From: JACOMS01 sp051252005
Lineage (GTDB): Bacteria > Pseudomonadota > Alphaproteobacteria > Caulobacterales > Maricaulaceae
NCBI GenBank assembly: GCA_051252005.1
Contig: JBPOEZ010000011.1
Span: 41,076 to 105,075 of the forward strand
Direction of reading: 5' to 3'
Length of the DNA: 64,000 nt
The notes beneath the pieces were generated by a model. That model ran no database searches, was not told the DNA's origin, and saw only the letters and a program-made list of their open reading frames with translations. Both the position numbers and the translations under genes were made by a program. Shown piece by piece: positions 46,701 through 56,300 of this stretch (within the stretch, counting starts at the first letter, position 1; the number at the start of each line of letters is the position of its first letter).

Positions 46701-46949
46701 GGTCTGCTGCCTTTGGCGCTTGGTTGGCAAGCAGATATCTTTTCAGGACAGTTTTCAACAGCCGGCACGGCGACGTCGCCTATTTGGGCTCCAATTTCCT
46801 ATGTTATTATTTGCGGCCTGTCATTTTCAACAGGTCTGACTTTGATCCTAACGCCTGTGTTGTTGGCCGCACCTACAATTTGGATGAGACGGATCAGAGC
46901 CTTTAACGCCTATTTACGAAAGTCTAAATCCGATACAAAATCTGCATAA
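43749..46949 (+). CDS. RND-family efflux pump permease (AcrB/MexB-like)
   Basis: The 1066-residue protein has two six-helix halves with large periplasmic loops. The transmembrane Asp motif VGVLVDSAIVIVEF and GVIALAGIVVNNNIVLIDAF are seen, and the N-terminus is IDNWRMTIGIMIFAVIGGIIAINRLPLD.EPDVPVP. The second half's VNNN rather than D-rich motif groups it with the less studied, non-AcrB RND clade. It probably exports drugs, lipophilic compounds or metals; the substrate is open. It overlaps the adaptor stop by one base. Confidence 0.92.
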   Translation: MTGIVKFAIDNWRMTIGIMIFAVIGGIIAINRLPLDAEPDVPVPFINVRVVLPGVSPEDSQRLLVRPLEAEMKSVDGLKRMDGVATTSAGYIIAEFNFPFDKDQSLLDVNEAVDKARSEFPVEAREPVIEEISTSKLPIIVLNLYGNAPERELQRLAKELQRKLEGLPSVLTANISGERVDVLEAVLEPALLESTAITYDELAFAIGRNNSLIPAGAIETENGRFGVKVPGLIETPSDLEDLVVRRNNNGSIIRIGDVAHVRKTYKDVTSFARFNGNTSVSIEVSKRQGENVIDTIEIIRALADEAYAQPDWPKTVKLGYSQDRSRDILDMVTSLFSSIINAVILVFIVCIAALGLRSALFVGWAVPASFLMALFMFLIQGQTINMMIMFGLILSVGVLVDSAIVIVEFADRKLAEGMPRKEAFLTAGQRMFWPIISSTATTLAAFIPLLFWDSITGKFMSYFPITMIYVLTASLLMALIFLPTMGALVGPRKITKSTENLKALSGEGGDPLQTKGLLGVYVRTIDKLIRVPGLVLLAMGLIAFLIVQGFGAAMSGDNPKPVEFFTDAVGDQIYILARSRGNNTPQSDLAIAMDIEGRIAHIDGIQSVYTVTGAASTGSSFGGLNNVPSDTIAKIYTELEAFEDRRSSREIISDLREAVSDMPGILTEVVAVSNGPPIGKDIEIQVTSDDHELLRQAALLVKAKFESMEGLFEIEDSLPLPGVEWELNVNQAEAGRLGLDVAKIGAAVQLVTEGALVTQYRPSDSDEEVDIRIRYPKSTRDIRELQNLRIQTPQGSLPLSSVATITAKTKLDKIERRDQSLVYQVKANVREDFTINQQVNEAKEWLSQPDILPAGVDYKFLGQDEENAAAGEFFKAAGIAILFMMAIILLLQFNSFYHVFLTLTAVILSIFGVLLGLTFYHYISIILCGTGVIALAGIVVNNNIVLIDAFQSLRAQGYEPVDAAMRTAAQRVRPVILTTLTTVAGLLPLALGWQADIFSGQFSTAGTATSPIWAPISYVIICGLSFSTGLTLILTPVLLAAPTIWMRRIRAFNAYLRKSKSDTKSA

Positions 46950-46962
46950 CGGTTAATGTGAC

Positions 46963-47895
46963 CTAAGGCGCGTCAAGGCTTTCAACTGTCGGTTCATTCG
47001 GGGCGAATACAGCCGTAAACTGACGGCCGCCGCCGAACAAACGGCGGCTAATTTGCCAACTCAGAGGCTTGTATTTTATATCTAAGGGTAGAACGGCACC
47101 CTCGTTACTGTCATTTCTTAACCGTTCAAACGGCAAGACAATCCTCGCTGAACTTGCCTCCGAAGACAGTAGCTCAATTGTGATGTCATAGTCTCCAAGC
47201 GGAAGTGTATCTGCCGCAATAAAAGACCAACGCCCATTAGGGCCTACCCGTGTTACGCCTACAAGCACATTATTGGCAAACACTTGCACCTGACCGGGGA
47301 TCTCCGAGCTCCCAGAAAAAATGACACTCCCGCTTTGATCGTAATCGATAGGCCCGACGGATAAGGCCCCCATTGTCGGCGCTCCTTTAAAAGGAGATTG
47401 CACAATACGCGTAGGTCCACCTGGAGCCGCAATCATTAAAAGCGCAGACAATGAACCCTCATCATCCGCAAGGTCGCTGTACTGGGGTTGCGGAATACGA
47501 AATAAGGTTTCATCCGACATGACTTTGACACCGTTCTCGACATAAACAATAAGGTCCAAAACGAGAACCGTATCGTCTTTGACTTTCAACACTACGCTCC
47601 ATAAACCGTCTTCATCCGCTTTAACTTGCCGCAAGTTCTCGCCTTGGTTTTGCAGCGTCACAATCGCATCGGGTTCGCAAGATCCGGAAAGACGCAGCTC
47701 ATTGTTCTGTTCTGAAATCGTCGTGAAAATCACAGGTGAAATCGTTTTGTTCAAGTCCTGCACATCTACCACAGGCTGCTCTGGCGCTTCTCCTGTCGTA
47801 CGCAAACTTTGCGTGACTTGCACAGCGATGAGCAACCCTAAAGCGAGGACAAACCCTGTCAAAAGCATGGAGATTAAGCGAGACTTCATATTCAT
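46963..47895 (-). CDS. Ig-like protein with degenerate C-terminal LysM
   Basis: From ATG 47895 (MNMKSRLI) the 310-residue protein has one N-terminal membrane helix (about 8-26), an Ig-like domain (LSGSCEPDAIVTLQNQGENL), a low-complexity segment and a second Ig-like domain (FSGSSEIPGQVQVFANNVLV). The last 35 residues, LSWQISRRLFGGGRQFTAVF, match the start of a LysM domain (WxIARRxYGxG.xYT.I) but the protein ends before the usual NPDxIxPGQ.L half. Such Ig-LysM proteins are common in alphaproteobacteria. The partial LysM may not bind peptidoglycan. A longer start at 47970 is not preferred. Confidence 0.72.
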   Translation of the reverse strand: MNMKSRLISMLLTGFVLALGLLIAVQVTQSLRTTGEAPEQPVVDVQDLNKTISPVIFTTISEQNNELRLSGSCEPDAIVTLQNQGENLRQVKADEDGLWSVVLKVKDDTVLVLDLIVYVENGVKVMSDETLFRIPQPQYSDLADDEGSLSALLMIAAPGGPTRIVQSPFKGAPTMGALSVGPIDYDQSGSVIFSGSSEIPGQVQVFANNVLVGVTRVGPNGRWSFIAADTLPLGDYDITIELLSSEASSARIVLPFERLRNDSNEGAVLPLDIKYKPLSWQISRRLFGGGRQFTAVFAPNEPTVESLDAP

Positions 47896-47955
47896 ATCAC
47901 ACAAATTACTATACTTTGATTCATACACCCACGAATCAAACTCACAAGGGATGAC

Positions 47956-48564
47956 ATGCAAGAAAAACAATTTCGAAATCGCGCTATCTGTGTATTTTGT
48001 GGATCAAGCCCCGGTAACGCCCCTGATTACGTAGACCTCGCCACTCAAACTGGCCACGAAATCGGAACTCAAGGTTACGGGCTTGTTTACGGCGGCGGCG
48101 GCGCAGGTTTAATGGGAGCCACGGCACGTGGAGCGTTAAAAGCGGGCTCGAATGTTCTCGGCGTCATTCCCGACTTCCTAATGACACCCGAACGGGTCAT
48201 GACAGAAATTGAACAGCGCATTGTTCCTAACATGCATGAGCGAAAAATGGCGATGTTTGAAGCGTCTGATGCTTTTATCGTACTTCCTGGTGGCATTGGA
48301 ACCATCGAAGAAGCCGTCGAAATCATGTGCTGGATGCGCTTGCAACTTCACCAGAAGCCCGTCTTGTTCTTGTCGCACAATAACTATTGGGAACCGCTCT
48401 TATCCTTCATCTCAAAAACAATAGATGCGCGTTTCAGCCCTGACTGGATATTGGATGACATCTTAACCGCAACAACGGCCCCCGACGCCATCCGTCAAAT
48501 CGAAGAGGCTTGGGCCAAACCGATTAAGGCCGTGAAACCCATTGTATCTGTCTCAAACACGTAA
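47956..48564 (+). CDS. LOG-family protein (cytokinin-type phosphoribohydrolase)
   Basis: The 202-residue Rossmann protein has the LOG motifs VFCGSSPG, VYGGGGAGLMGATA, MHERKMAMFEASDAFIVLPGGIGTIEE (PGGxGTxxE). The family cleaves nucleoside 5'-monophosphates to base and ribose 5-phosphate (TIGR00730). AAGGG precedes ATG 47956. It is divergent from the Ig-LysM gene by about 60 bp. Confidence 0.92.
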   Translation: MQEKQFRNRAICVFCGSSPGNAPDYVDLATQTGHEIGTQGYGLVYGGGGAGLMGATARGALKAGSNVLGVIPDFLMTPERVMTEIEQRIVPNMHERKMAMFEASDAFIVLPGGIGTIEEAVEIMCWMRLQLHQKPVLFLSHNNYWEPLLSFISKTIDARFSPDWILDDILTATTAPDAIRQIEEAWAKPIKAVKPIVSVSNT

Positions 48565-48583
48565 ACTCCGAGCCCGTAAACCC

Positions 48584-49633
48584 TTAGGTAGCACCACCGT
48601 AAATTCGGGCGCGCGCCATATTATCCGCGACCACATTTGTCGAAAGGCTATCTTTCTTCGATACCAAGAATATTTCTCTAAGCGTCACTTTTAGGCCTTC
48701 TAGTTTCATATCAACCCATTTTGGATCATATGAACCTGACAATTCTGCCGCGACATTGATGATGCCGCCGCCGTTGAGAACATAGTCGGGGCAATACACT
48801 ATTCCGCGGTCCATAAGAGCCTGTCCCATGTCCGGTGTTGCAAGCTGGTTGTTCGCAGCCCCACCTATGATTTTTGCTTTAAGACCGCCAAGTGTGCTCT
48901 TATTGATCGCCCCGCCCAATGCGCACGGCGCGAAAATATCGGCCTCAACATTATGTATCTGATCCGGCTCAACTGAAATTGCGCCGAGTTCATCCACGGC
49001 CTTTTGGATAACGGCCTTATTGATGTCTGCGACGATCAATTTTGCGCCCGCCTTATGAAGCCGTTCACAGAGACTATACCCAACATGGCCAAGCCCTTGC
49101 ACAGCAATTCGAAGGCCTTTCATATCGCTTTGACCTAAAGCATGCTCCACGGCGACATGAAGCCCCCGAAATACCCCCTCAGCCGTCACAGGCGACGGAT
49201 CGCCCGACGCGGCTTTGCCAGTATCAAGGCCCGCGACATAGGCCGTCTCTCTCCTTACGGTTTGCATATCGCTTGTCGAAACGCCTACATCTTCGGCTGT
49301 GCAGTAACGCCCGCCAAGCGATTCGACGGCCCTGCCATATGCCAAGAACAAAGCCTCTCGATCAAACTGTGTATCAGGCCGGATAATAACGGCCTTTGCA
49401 CCGCCAAACGGGATGTCGGCCATAGCATTTTTATAGCTCATAGCCTTTGACAAGCGCAAAGCGTCTTCCATAGCTTCCGAGCTATCATTGTAAGTCCAAA
49501 GACGTGTTCCTCCCGCGCCTGGGCCGCGATTAGTATTATGAATGGCTATAACCGCGCGGAGGCCCGAATCAGGGTCGTTGAAAAAATGAACGCCTTCATG
49601 ATCGTCAAAGGCAGAGGAATCGAACACACCCAT
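48584..49633 (-). CDS. Leucine/Glu/Phe/Val dehydrogenase
   Basis: The 349-residue NAD-dependent amino-acid dehydrogenase has TRLWTYNDSSEAMEDALRLSKAMSYKNAM, catalytic Lys in PFGGAKAVI, and the Rossmann motif VQGLGHVGYSLCERL. The short length (about 350) matches leucine or phenylalanine dehydrogenase rather than glutamate dehydrogenase. It interconverts branched-chain amino acids and keto acids. It is monocistronic, converging on the LOG gene. Confidence 0.9.
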   Translation of the reverse strand: MGVFDSSAFDDHEGVHFFNDPDSGLRAVIAIHNTNRGPGAGGTRLWTYNDSSEAMEDALRLSKAMSYKNAMADIPFGGAKAVIIRPDTQFDREALFLAYGRAVESLGGRYCTAEDVGVSTSDMQTVRRETAYVAGLDTGKAASGDPSPVTAEGVFRGLHVAVEHALGQSDMKGLRIAVQGLGHVGYSLCERLHKAGAKLIVADINKAVIQKAVDELGAISVEPDQIHNVEADIFAPCALGGAINKSTLGGLKAKIIGGAANNQLATPDMGQALMDRGIVYCPDYVLNGGGIINVAAELSGSYDPKWVDMKLEGLKVTLREIFLVSKKDSLSTNVVADNMARARIYGGAT

Positions 49634-49759
49634 ATAAGCTCTCCAGATAAGGTCATGTTTCCGTAATGGAAAAGTGCAGAATATTCATGCCTAATTTCAT
49701 GAGAATGAGCAACATTCAACGTCTTTGTGCGTCAAGTGAACACTTTTTTACCGTCGAAG

Positions 49760-50743
49760 TTAGGGGCTACCTCTCAAGGAAGCCAAAGCCTCACTGGATA
49801 GCCGCAATGTTCCCAAAGCATAGGCCGCGCCAGTCCCGTCCCCGACCGAAATACCAAAGTCATAAAGAGGCGTCAGCCCCAACCGGTCCAAAAGCGCGCC
49901 GTGTGCAGGTTCTGAGGATAGATGCCCTGCTATACAATGTGACGTCGCACGCGGATCAACGGCGTGCAATATAGCTGCCGCCGTGCAGACAACAAATCCG
50001 TCCAAAATCACAGGAATGGACTGATGCCGAGCGGCAATGATTGCCCCCACCATGCCGGCAATATCGCGTCCGCCGAAACACCGTAAACAGGCGAGCGGAT
50101 CTTCAGTGATTTGCTTATGCATTGCAGTGGCTTGCTCCACGGCGCTAATGCGCTTTTTCGCAGTTTGGCTGTCGCCGCCGGCCCAATAATCAGACGCTCC
50201 TCCGTAGAGGCCTTTCGCAATAGCCGCCGCGCCCACAGAGGAACCATATCCCGCATTACCCAAAACAATAATGTCTGCACCTTCAGCAACGACTTCCATC
50301 CCAAACGCCATAGACGCCGCGCACTCTTTTTCAGTGAGTGTCGCGTCTTCCATCATATTGGGAACGGGGTATTCAAGTCCCATTTCGTAGACTTTAAATG
50401 CAGCATTCTGGCTCGCCGCCATTCCGCGAACACTAGACTGCCCTTCCGTTAGGGCCTTCACGCGCGCTTGAGCCGCTTCTACGATATCTCGCCCCGTTAT
50501 GGCACTCGATACGCCGTGCGACCCCGCGAAAACCGCGACTAAAGGGCGAGCTATGCGCGGCTTATCTGTTCCCTGCCATCCTGCAAGCCATAGCATTGAA
50601 GACTCGCAACGTCCCAAGATAGACTTTGGCCCAGGGATCGCATCTAAGGCTTTTTTTAGCTCTGCCCTCGCCGACAGGTCAGGCGAAGGCATTGCCGAAA
50701 TTAAGTTACGGAAATCATCAAAAGGGCGAGCTGTATGTATCAT
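49760..50743 (-). CDS. cobT: Nicotinate-nucleotide--dimethylbenzimidazole phosphoribosyltransferase
   Basis: The protein (327 residues from ATG 50743) has CobT motifs VFAGSHGVS, EGADIIVLGNAGYGSSVGAAAI, CFGGRDIAGMVGAI, VILDGFVVCTAAAIL and GDGTGAAYAL, with the catalytic Glu inferred near the C-terminus. It activates dimethylbenzimidazole for cobalamin's lower ligand. No other cobalamin genes are adjacent. A GTG at 50779 would add 12 residues not typical of the family. Confidence 0.92.
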   Translation of the reverse strand: MIHTARPFDDFRNLISAMPSPDLSARAELKKALDAIPGPKSILGRCESSMLWLAGWQGTDKPRIARPLVAVFAGSHGVSSAITGRDIVEAAQARVKALTEGQSSVRGMAASQNAAFKVYEMGLEYPVPNMMEDATLTEKECAASMAFGMEVVAEGADIIVLGNAGYGSSVGAAAIAKGLYGGASDYWAGGDSQTAKKRISAVEQATAMHKQITEDPLACLRCFGGRDIAGMVGAIIAARHQSIPVILDGFVVCTAAAILHAVDPRATSHCIAGHLSSEPAHGALLDRLGLTPLYDFGISVGDGTGAAYALGTLRLSSEALASLRGSP

Positions 50744-50854
50744 TCGGAGATTTATAAACGATCTTGCATAGCATACCACCTCTCAGCGGTTGATTATGGT
50801 TGAAAACCCCCAAATATTTAGGAACGTTAAACCTTTTAAGGCCATCACATTAAC

Positions 50855-51406
50855 ATGCATGGGAATATTCTTAGAGATTCGGTCATCATTGGCATCTTAG
50901 CGATAGGTGTTGCGTTTGCAGCGGCTAATCGAGAGGACATATATGAGAAACTCGGCGTTGAACTCCCTAGCCCTTCGGAAAAAGCAGCCACGTTTACAGC
51001 GCCGCCAAGAACCGAAACGATGCGCCCCCTTTCCGGCATGGCTGTATCCATCCCGAAATCAAAAGTTGATGGACAGTTTTGGACAGATGCTCGTGTCAAC
51101 AGTGGCCATATACACTTCTTAGTCGACACGGGCGCCAGCTCCGTGGCTCTGACGCCTGAAGATGCGCGCAAGGCTGGCATCCGGACAAATGAATTGGATT
51201 ATAGTGTCCCAATTTCAACTGCGGGAGGCGAAAATGTTGCCGCTTATGTGACCCTAAAGTCGATTTCGATTGGAGCCGTAACCGTCAGAAATGTCCGCGC
51301 ATTAGTCGTTCCAGAAGGCCTCAACACATCTCTTTTAGGGATGACGTTTTTGGGGCAACTTCAAAAAGTCGAAGCCACTCCTCACGCGTTGATATTACGT
51401 CTTTAG
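50855..51406 (+). CDS. TIGR02281-type retropepsin-like aspartic protease
   Basis: The 183-residue protein has an N-terminal membrane helix (about 6-22), then the clan AA active site FLVDTGASSVAL with catalytic Asp and TVRNVRALV later in the fold. Single-lobe proteases of this type act as dimers. Targets are unknown. Its stop overlaps the convergent TauE/SafE gene by 4 bp. It is transcribed divergently from cobT. Confidence 0.88.
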   Translation: MHGNILRDSVIIGILAIGVAFAAANREDIYEKLGVELPSPSEKAATFTAPPRTETMRPLSGMAVSIPKSKVDGQFWTDARVNSGHIHFLVDTGASSVALTPEDARKAGIRTNELDYSVPISTAGGENVAAYVTLKSISIGAVTVRNVRALVVPEGLNTSLLGMTFLGQLQKVEATPHALILRL

Positions 51407-52239
51407 AATAGCGCTTTCCGGGCCATATTCAGCGACACGAGCAATAAGCACACACCGAAAATCATGCGAAGCCTGTTCTGGCTGAGACGGTGTGCTAGTT
51501 TCACGCCAATTGGCACACACAAAAATGTCGCTATAGCCATCAGCGCAAACCCCAACACATTGACATACCCAAGCGATAAAGGCGGCCGTCCTTCTACGCT
51601 GAAACCAGATACGGCATAACCAATAGCGGCAGGAAGTCCGATGAAAAACCCGATGGCGGCGGCTGTTCCTATGGCTTGATGGGCTTTTCGGCCGCACAGC
51701 AGCATTAAAGTCACGCCTATTGAGCCAAAGCCGATTCCCATAAGCGCACATAAGCCGCCTAGAGCTGTTCCGGCCACAGGCGGCGCGATACCGCCTGGCA
51801 CTCCGCGCCAAACTGTCATTCCGGGACGGCCAAATATAAACTGCAAGGCCAGTACAAACATTATGCACCCAAAAATAAGCGTTAGCATGGCTCCAGACAA
51901 CATGGCCGCAATATAACTTGCTGACAAAAAGGCCCCCACGCCAATCCATATCCCCCAACTCTTTAGCGGGTTTTTCGGCCAAACGAGGTCCCAATCGACG
52001 GCCCCGTGCTGATGATGCCCGAAAGCGGAGCGAATCGATGTCACAATCATCACCGACGCAGAGGTTGCCACAGCCATATGCATGATAACATCATCCGAAT
52101 AGCCTAAAGCTGCAAACGTATAATAGAGCACAGGCACCATAATGGCCCCGCCGCCAATACCAAACAGCCCTGCGGTGAAGCCAGCAAGGCATCCGGCGGC
52201 AAGCAACGCAAAAATCAGATATAAAAATTGCGGATCCAT
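51403..52239 (-). CDS. TauE/SafE-family membrane exporter (second copy)
   Basis: The 278-residue protein has about eight hydrophobic segments and the family start GFTAGLFGIGGGAIMVPVLYY, repeated in GGLCALMGIGFGSIGVTLML. It belongs to the classical TauE/SafE group and is not closely similar to the copy at 15929. Substrate unknown. The start shares one base with the dusA stop, so it is co-translated after dusA. Confidence 0.88.
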   Translation of the reverse strand: MDPQFLYLIFALLAAGCLAGFTAGLFGIGGGAIMVPVLYYTFAALGYSDDVIMHMAVATSASVMIVTSIRSAFGHHQHGAVDWDLVWPKNPLKSWGIWIGVGAFLSASYIAAMLSGAMLTLIFGCIMFVLALQFIFGRPGMTVWRGVPGGIAPPVAGTALGGLCALMGIGFGSIGVTLMLLCGRKAHQAIGTAAAIGFFIGLPAAIGYAVSGFSVEGRPPLSLGYVNVLGFALMAIATFLCVPIGVKLAHRLSQNRLRMIFGVCLLLVSLNMARKALF

Positions 52240-53228
52240 TAGACTGCCTCGGCATAGTTTAAACGGGTTTCTAAGGCGGCTTTGATAATGTCTGAGGGTA
52301 GACCGCCCTTACCGGCTTCTTCCGACAGTGTCCGCCGCCACAAGCGAGCGCCAGGCTCGCCGGCATATAGCCCCATAATATGACGGATTAGGGCCTTAAC
52401 CGAACGGTCTTCACCTTCATGAGCGAGGGCATACTCAATCAATGAGCGCGCAACATCATCACGCGAGACATCATAGGCTTCATCGCCGAAAACAGTGCTG
52501 TCTATTTCGGTTAAAATCCACGGCGAATGATAGGCGGCGCGCCCAAACATGACGCCATTGAGACCTTGGCTTTCAGAAAGCGCAGACGACACCGTTTCCA
52601 ATCCGCCGTTCAGTACGATTTCGGTATCCGGAAACATTTCTTTCATACGGCGCACCACAGCATAATTTAGCGGCGGAACCGTCCTGTTTTCCTTCGGCGA
52701 TAGACCTTGAAGCCATGCCTTGCGCGCATGCACAATCACATGTTTGCACCCCGCGTCCACAACCGCGCGCATAAAGGTTGGTAGCGTGTCTTCGATATTT
52801 TGGTCATCAATACCCAACCGGCACTTCACCGTGACGGGAACAGACACCGCTTTCGCCATAGCCTTATAACACTGTGCGACAAGCTCAGGTTCCGCCATAA
52901 GGCACGCGCCAAACCGTCCAGATTGCACGCGGTCAGACGGGCAGCCAATGTTGATATTGATCTCGTCATACCCGTAATCCGCGCCAATTTTCGCAGCCTC
53001 AGCAAGCTTAGCAGGGTCAGACCCGCCAATCTGTAACGCCACAGGATGTTCGGCGGCGTCAAACCCGATAAGATAGTCGCGGTCTCCGTGGATAACAGCA
53101 TCGGCAACAACCATTTCCGTATAGAGCAAAGCGTGGCGGCTAAGACGGCGGTGGAACCATCGGCAATGCCGATCCGTCCAGTCCATCATAGGCGCAACAC
53201 TTACGGTATATGTCTGCTTCTCGTGCAT
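52239..53228 (-). CDS. dusA: tRNA-dihydrouridine(20/20a) synthase
   Basis: The 329-residue flavoenzyme has SVAPMMDWTDRHCRWF, INIGCPSDRVQSGRFGACLM with the catalytic Cys, VIVHARKAWLQGLSPKENR and IVLNGGLETV, all DusA type. It reduces U20/U20a in tRNA with FMN and NADPH. It overlaps the TauE/SafE gene by one base. Confidence 0.95.
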   Translation of the reverse strand: MHEKQTYTVSVAPMMDWTDRHCRWFHRRLSRHALLYTEMVVADAVIHGDRDYLIGFDAAEHPVALQIGGSDPAKLAEAAKIGADYGYDEININIGCPSDRVQSGRFGACLMAEPELVAQCYKAMAKAVSVPVTVKCRLGIDDQNIEDTLPTFMRAVVDAGCKHVIVHARKAWLQGLSPKENRTVPPLNYAVVRRMKEMFPDTEIVLNGGLETVSSALSESQGLNGVMFGRAAYHSPWILTEIDSTVFGDEAYDVSRDDVARSLIEYALAHEGEDRSVKALIRHIMGLYAGEPGARLWRRTLSEEAGKGGLPSDIIKAALETRLNYAEAV

Positions 53229-53328
53229 GATTACGACTTCGGTGACCTAAAACAGGAGCCTACTACATCAAATAACCTCACGTGAAAACAGCGCAATAAT
53301 GGCTGTCTGGCGTTACCTTCGTGCAGGT

Positions 53329-56300
53329 TTACGCGAGTTCCAGCATGAGGTCTTTGATTTCCACACTCCCGCCTGGCTGTACATGTATGGTCTTCACAGT
53401 ACCCGCATGATCAGCATGGATAGAGGTTTCCATTTTCATAGCTTCAATCGACAACAATAAATCACCGACTTCGACTACGTCGCCGACCTGCACGGAAACG
53501 GTTCCGATGAGGCCCGGCATCGGAGAGCCTATATGCAGCGGGTTGCCCGGATCTGCTTGCTTACGCTTTTGCACAAGGCTTTGCGCTTTCCGGTTAGGCA
53601 CTTTTATGGTTCGAGGCTGTCCGTTGAGCTCGAAGAAGACTTTTACATCGCCGTCCTCGCCCGTTTCGCTTACCGCGACGAGCAGGATTTCAAGCGTTTT
53701 GCCTTTGTCAATGTCGACAGAAATGCTTTCGCCAATATCCATTCCGTAGAAAAATATCGGTGTCGGCAAAGCCCATACGGGGCCATAATCACGGCGGCGG
53801 CCCATATAATCCAAGAAGACTTTCGGATACATAAGATAGCCGTTTAGATCCTCATCGCTCACGGGATAGCCGCTCAGTTCTTTCGATAAGTCTTTGCGGG
53901 TTTCTTCGAGGTCAATCGCCTTCAAACGTTCGCCTGGACGTTGCGTATAAGGCTTTTCGCCCTTCAATATTTTCTTTTGCAAGTCTTTTGGCCAGCCGCC
54001 GACTGTCTGCCCAAGATCACCGCGCATGAGCGCAACAGCCGAGTCGGGGAATGCAATATCCTTGTCCGGGTTTTCAACATCGGCGCGGGTGAGGTTCTGT
54101 GTGACCATCATAAGCGCCATATCGCCGACGACTTTTGACGACGGCGTAACTTTGACGATATCGCCAAACATCTGGTTTACGTCCGCATATGTGCGTGCCA
54201 CCTCTGGCCAGCGGTCAGCGAGTCCAAGGCTAGCGGCCTGCGCGCGCAGATTGGTGAACTGTCCGCCCGGCATTTCGTGCGAATAAACTTCGGAGGCCGG
54301 AGCGCTCACGCCGTTTTCAAACACGGCGTAAGATTCGCGCACAGATTTCCAATAGTTGGAAATGTCTTGTATGGCTTCTCCGTCAAGCCCCGTATCGCGC
54401 GGCGTGTGGCGCAAGGACTCCACAATAGACCCTAGGCATGGCTGTGATGTTCCGCCGGAAAACGCGTCCATTGCCGCGTCCACAGCGTCAGCTCCCGCTT
54501 CGCAAGCCGCAAGGACTGTCGCCGCCGCAATCCCGCTTGTATCGTGGGTATGAAAATGCACAGGCAGTCCCGTTTCTTCTTTAAGCGCTTTGACTAAAAC
54601 GCGGGCGGAAGCAGGCTTCAAAAGCCCCGCCATGTCTTTAAGGCCCAAGACATGCACTCCGCTAGCCTCTAGAGCTTTGGCCATTTCTACATAATATTTG
54701 AGATTATACTTTGACCTGTCGGGGTTTAAAATATCGCCTGTATAGCAGATCGTGCCTTCGCAGACTCGGCCCGTTTCTAGGACCGCATCAATGGCGACGC
54801 GCATATTTTCAACCCAGTTTAGGCTATCAAACACGCGGAACACGTCGACGCCGCTTTTCGCCGCTTGGGCGACAAAGCTCTGCACCACATTATCAGGATA
54901 GTTCGTATAACCGACGCCGTTCGAGGCCCGTAAAAGCATCTGCGTTAGAATGTTTGGCATGGCTGCGCGCAATTCGCGTAGGCGATGCCAAGGGTCTTCT
55001 TGCAAAAAACGGTAAGCTACATCAAAGGTCGCTCCGCCCCAACACTCGACGGAAAACAAGTCAGACATATTACGTGAATAAGCTTGGCTCACCTTAAGCA
55101 TATCCGCTGTTCGCATACGCGTGGCAAGCAAAGATTGATGCCCGTCGCGCATAGTCGTATCCGTAATGAGCACCCGTTTTTGGTCGAGCATGAACTGCAC
55201 AACAGCTTTCGCCCCCTTAGTCTCAAGCAAAGTTTTCGTGCCGGGAAGCGGCGTATCATGCCGCAAGACCGGAAGCGGAATTGTCAGTTTAGCGACAGGA
55301 CGCGAAGAGCCCTTGGCTTCTGGATGGCTATTGACCGTAATGTCGGCAATATAGTTGAGTAGCTTGTTGGCGCGGTTTTTTCTGCGCTCAAACTTGAAGA
55401 GCTCCGGCGAGTTATCAATAAATTTCGTTGTGTAGCTAAGGTCTAAAAACTTCGGGTGTTTCAGTAGGTTTTCAACGAAGGCAATGTTCGTGTTTACGCC
55501 CCGAATACGGAATTCCCGAAGCGAACGGTCAAGGCGCGCTATCGCCAAATCTGGCGTCGGCGCCCATGCTGTGACCTTAACCAGCAGGCTATCGTAATGG
55601 CGGGTTATAACCGCGCCGGAATAGGCTGTCCCGCCGTCAAGACGAATACCCATGCCCGTCGCCGAGCGGTAAGCTGTGATCCGGCCGTAATCGGGAATAA
55701 AATTATTGAGAGGGTCTTCGGTTGTAACACGGCACTGCACAGCATGACCGTTCAAAACCACTTCGTCTTGAGTTTTGGTGAGCGTCGCATCAGCGACGGT
55801 TTTGCCTTCGGCAATTAAGATTTGCGCGCGGACAATGTCGATCCCAGTGACTTCTTCGGTGACGGTATGTTCGACCTGAACGCGAGGATTAACCTCGATG
55901 AAGTAAAACTTCTCGTCATCCATATCCATAAGGAATTCAACCGTGCCAGCATTCTCATAATTGACGTGCTGACAGAGTTTTTTGGCTTGCTCGCAAAGCG
56001 CTTCTCTTTGGGCTTGGGATAGATAGGGAGCCGGAGCACGCTCAACGACTTTCTGGTTGCGGCGCTGCACGGAACAGTCCCGCTCCCAGAGGTGATAAAT
56101 TTCGCCGCGTGAATCGCCGAGGACTTGCACCTCGACATGACGGGCGCGCTGGATCAGTTTTTCTAGAAACCCTTCCCCGTTACCAAAGGATGCTTCGGCT
56201 TCGCGCCGCCCCTCAAGAACCTTTTGTTCAAGCTCGGCTTCGTTGAATATTGGACGCATACCGCGGCCCCCGCCGCCCCAACTCGCTTTGAGCATAAGCG

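Noticed and set aside
50780..50854. Cobalamin riboswitch upstream of cobT
   Set aside because: The gap is only about 75-110 bases and no conserved B12-box was recognised.
51395..51994. 199-codon minus-strand frame
   Set aside because: Alternate frame within the TauE/SafE gene, Arg- and Cys-rich with no family.
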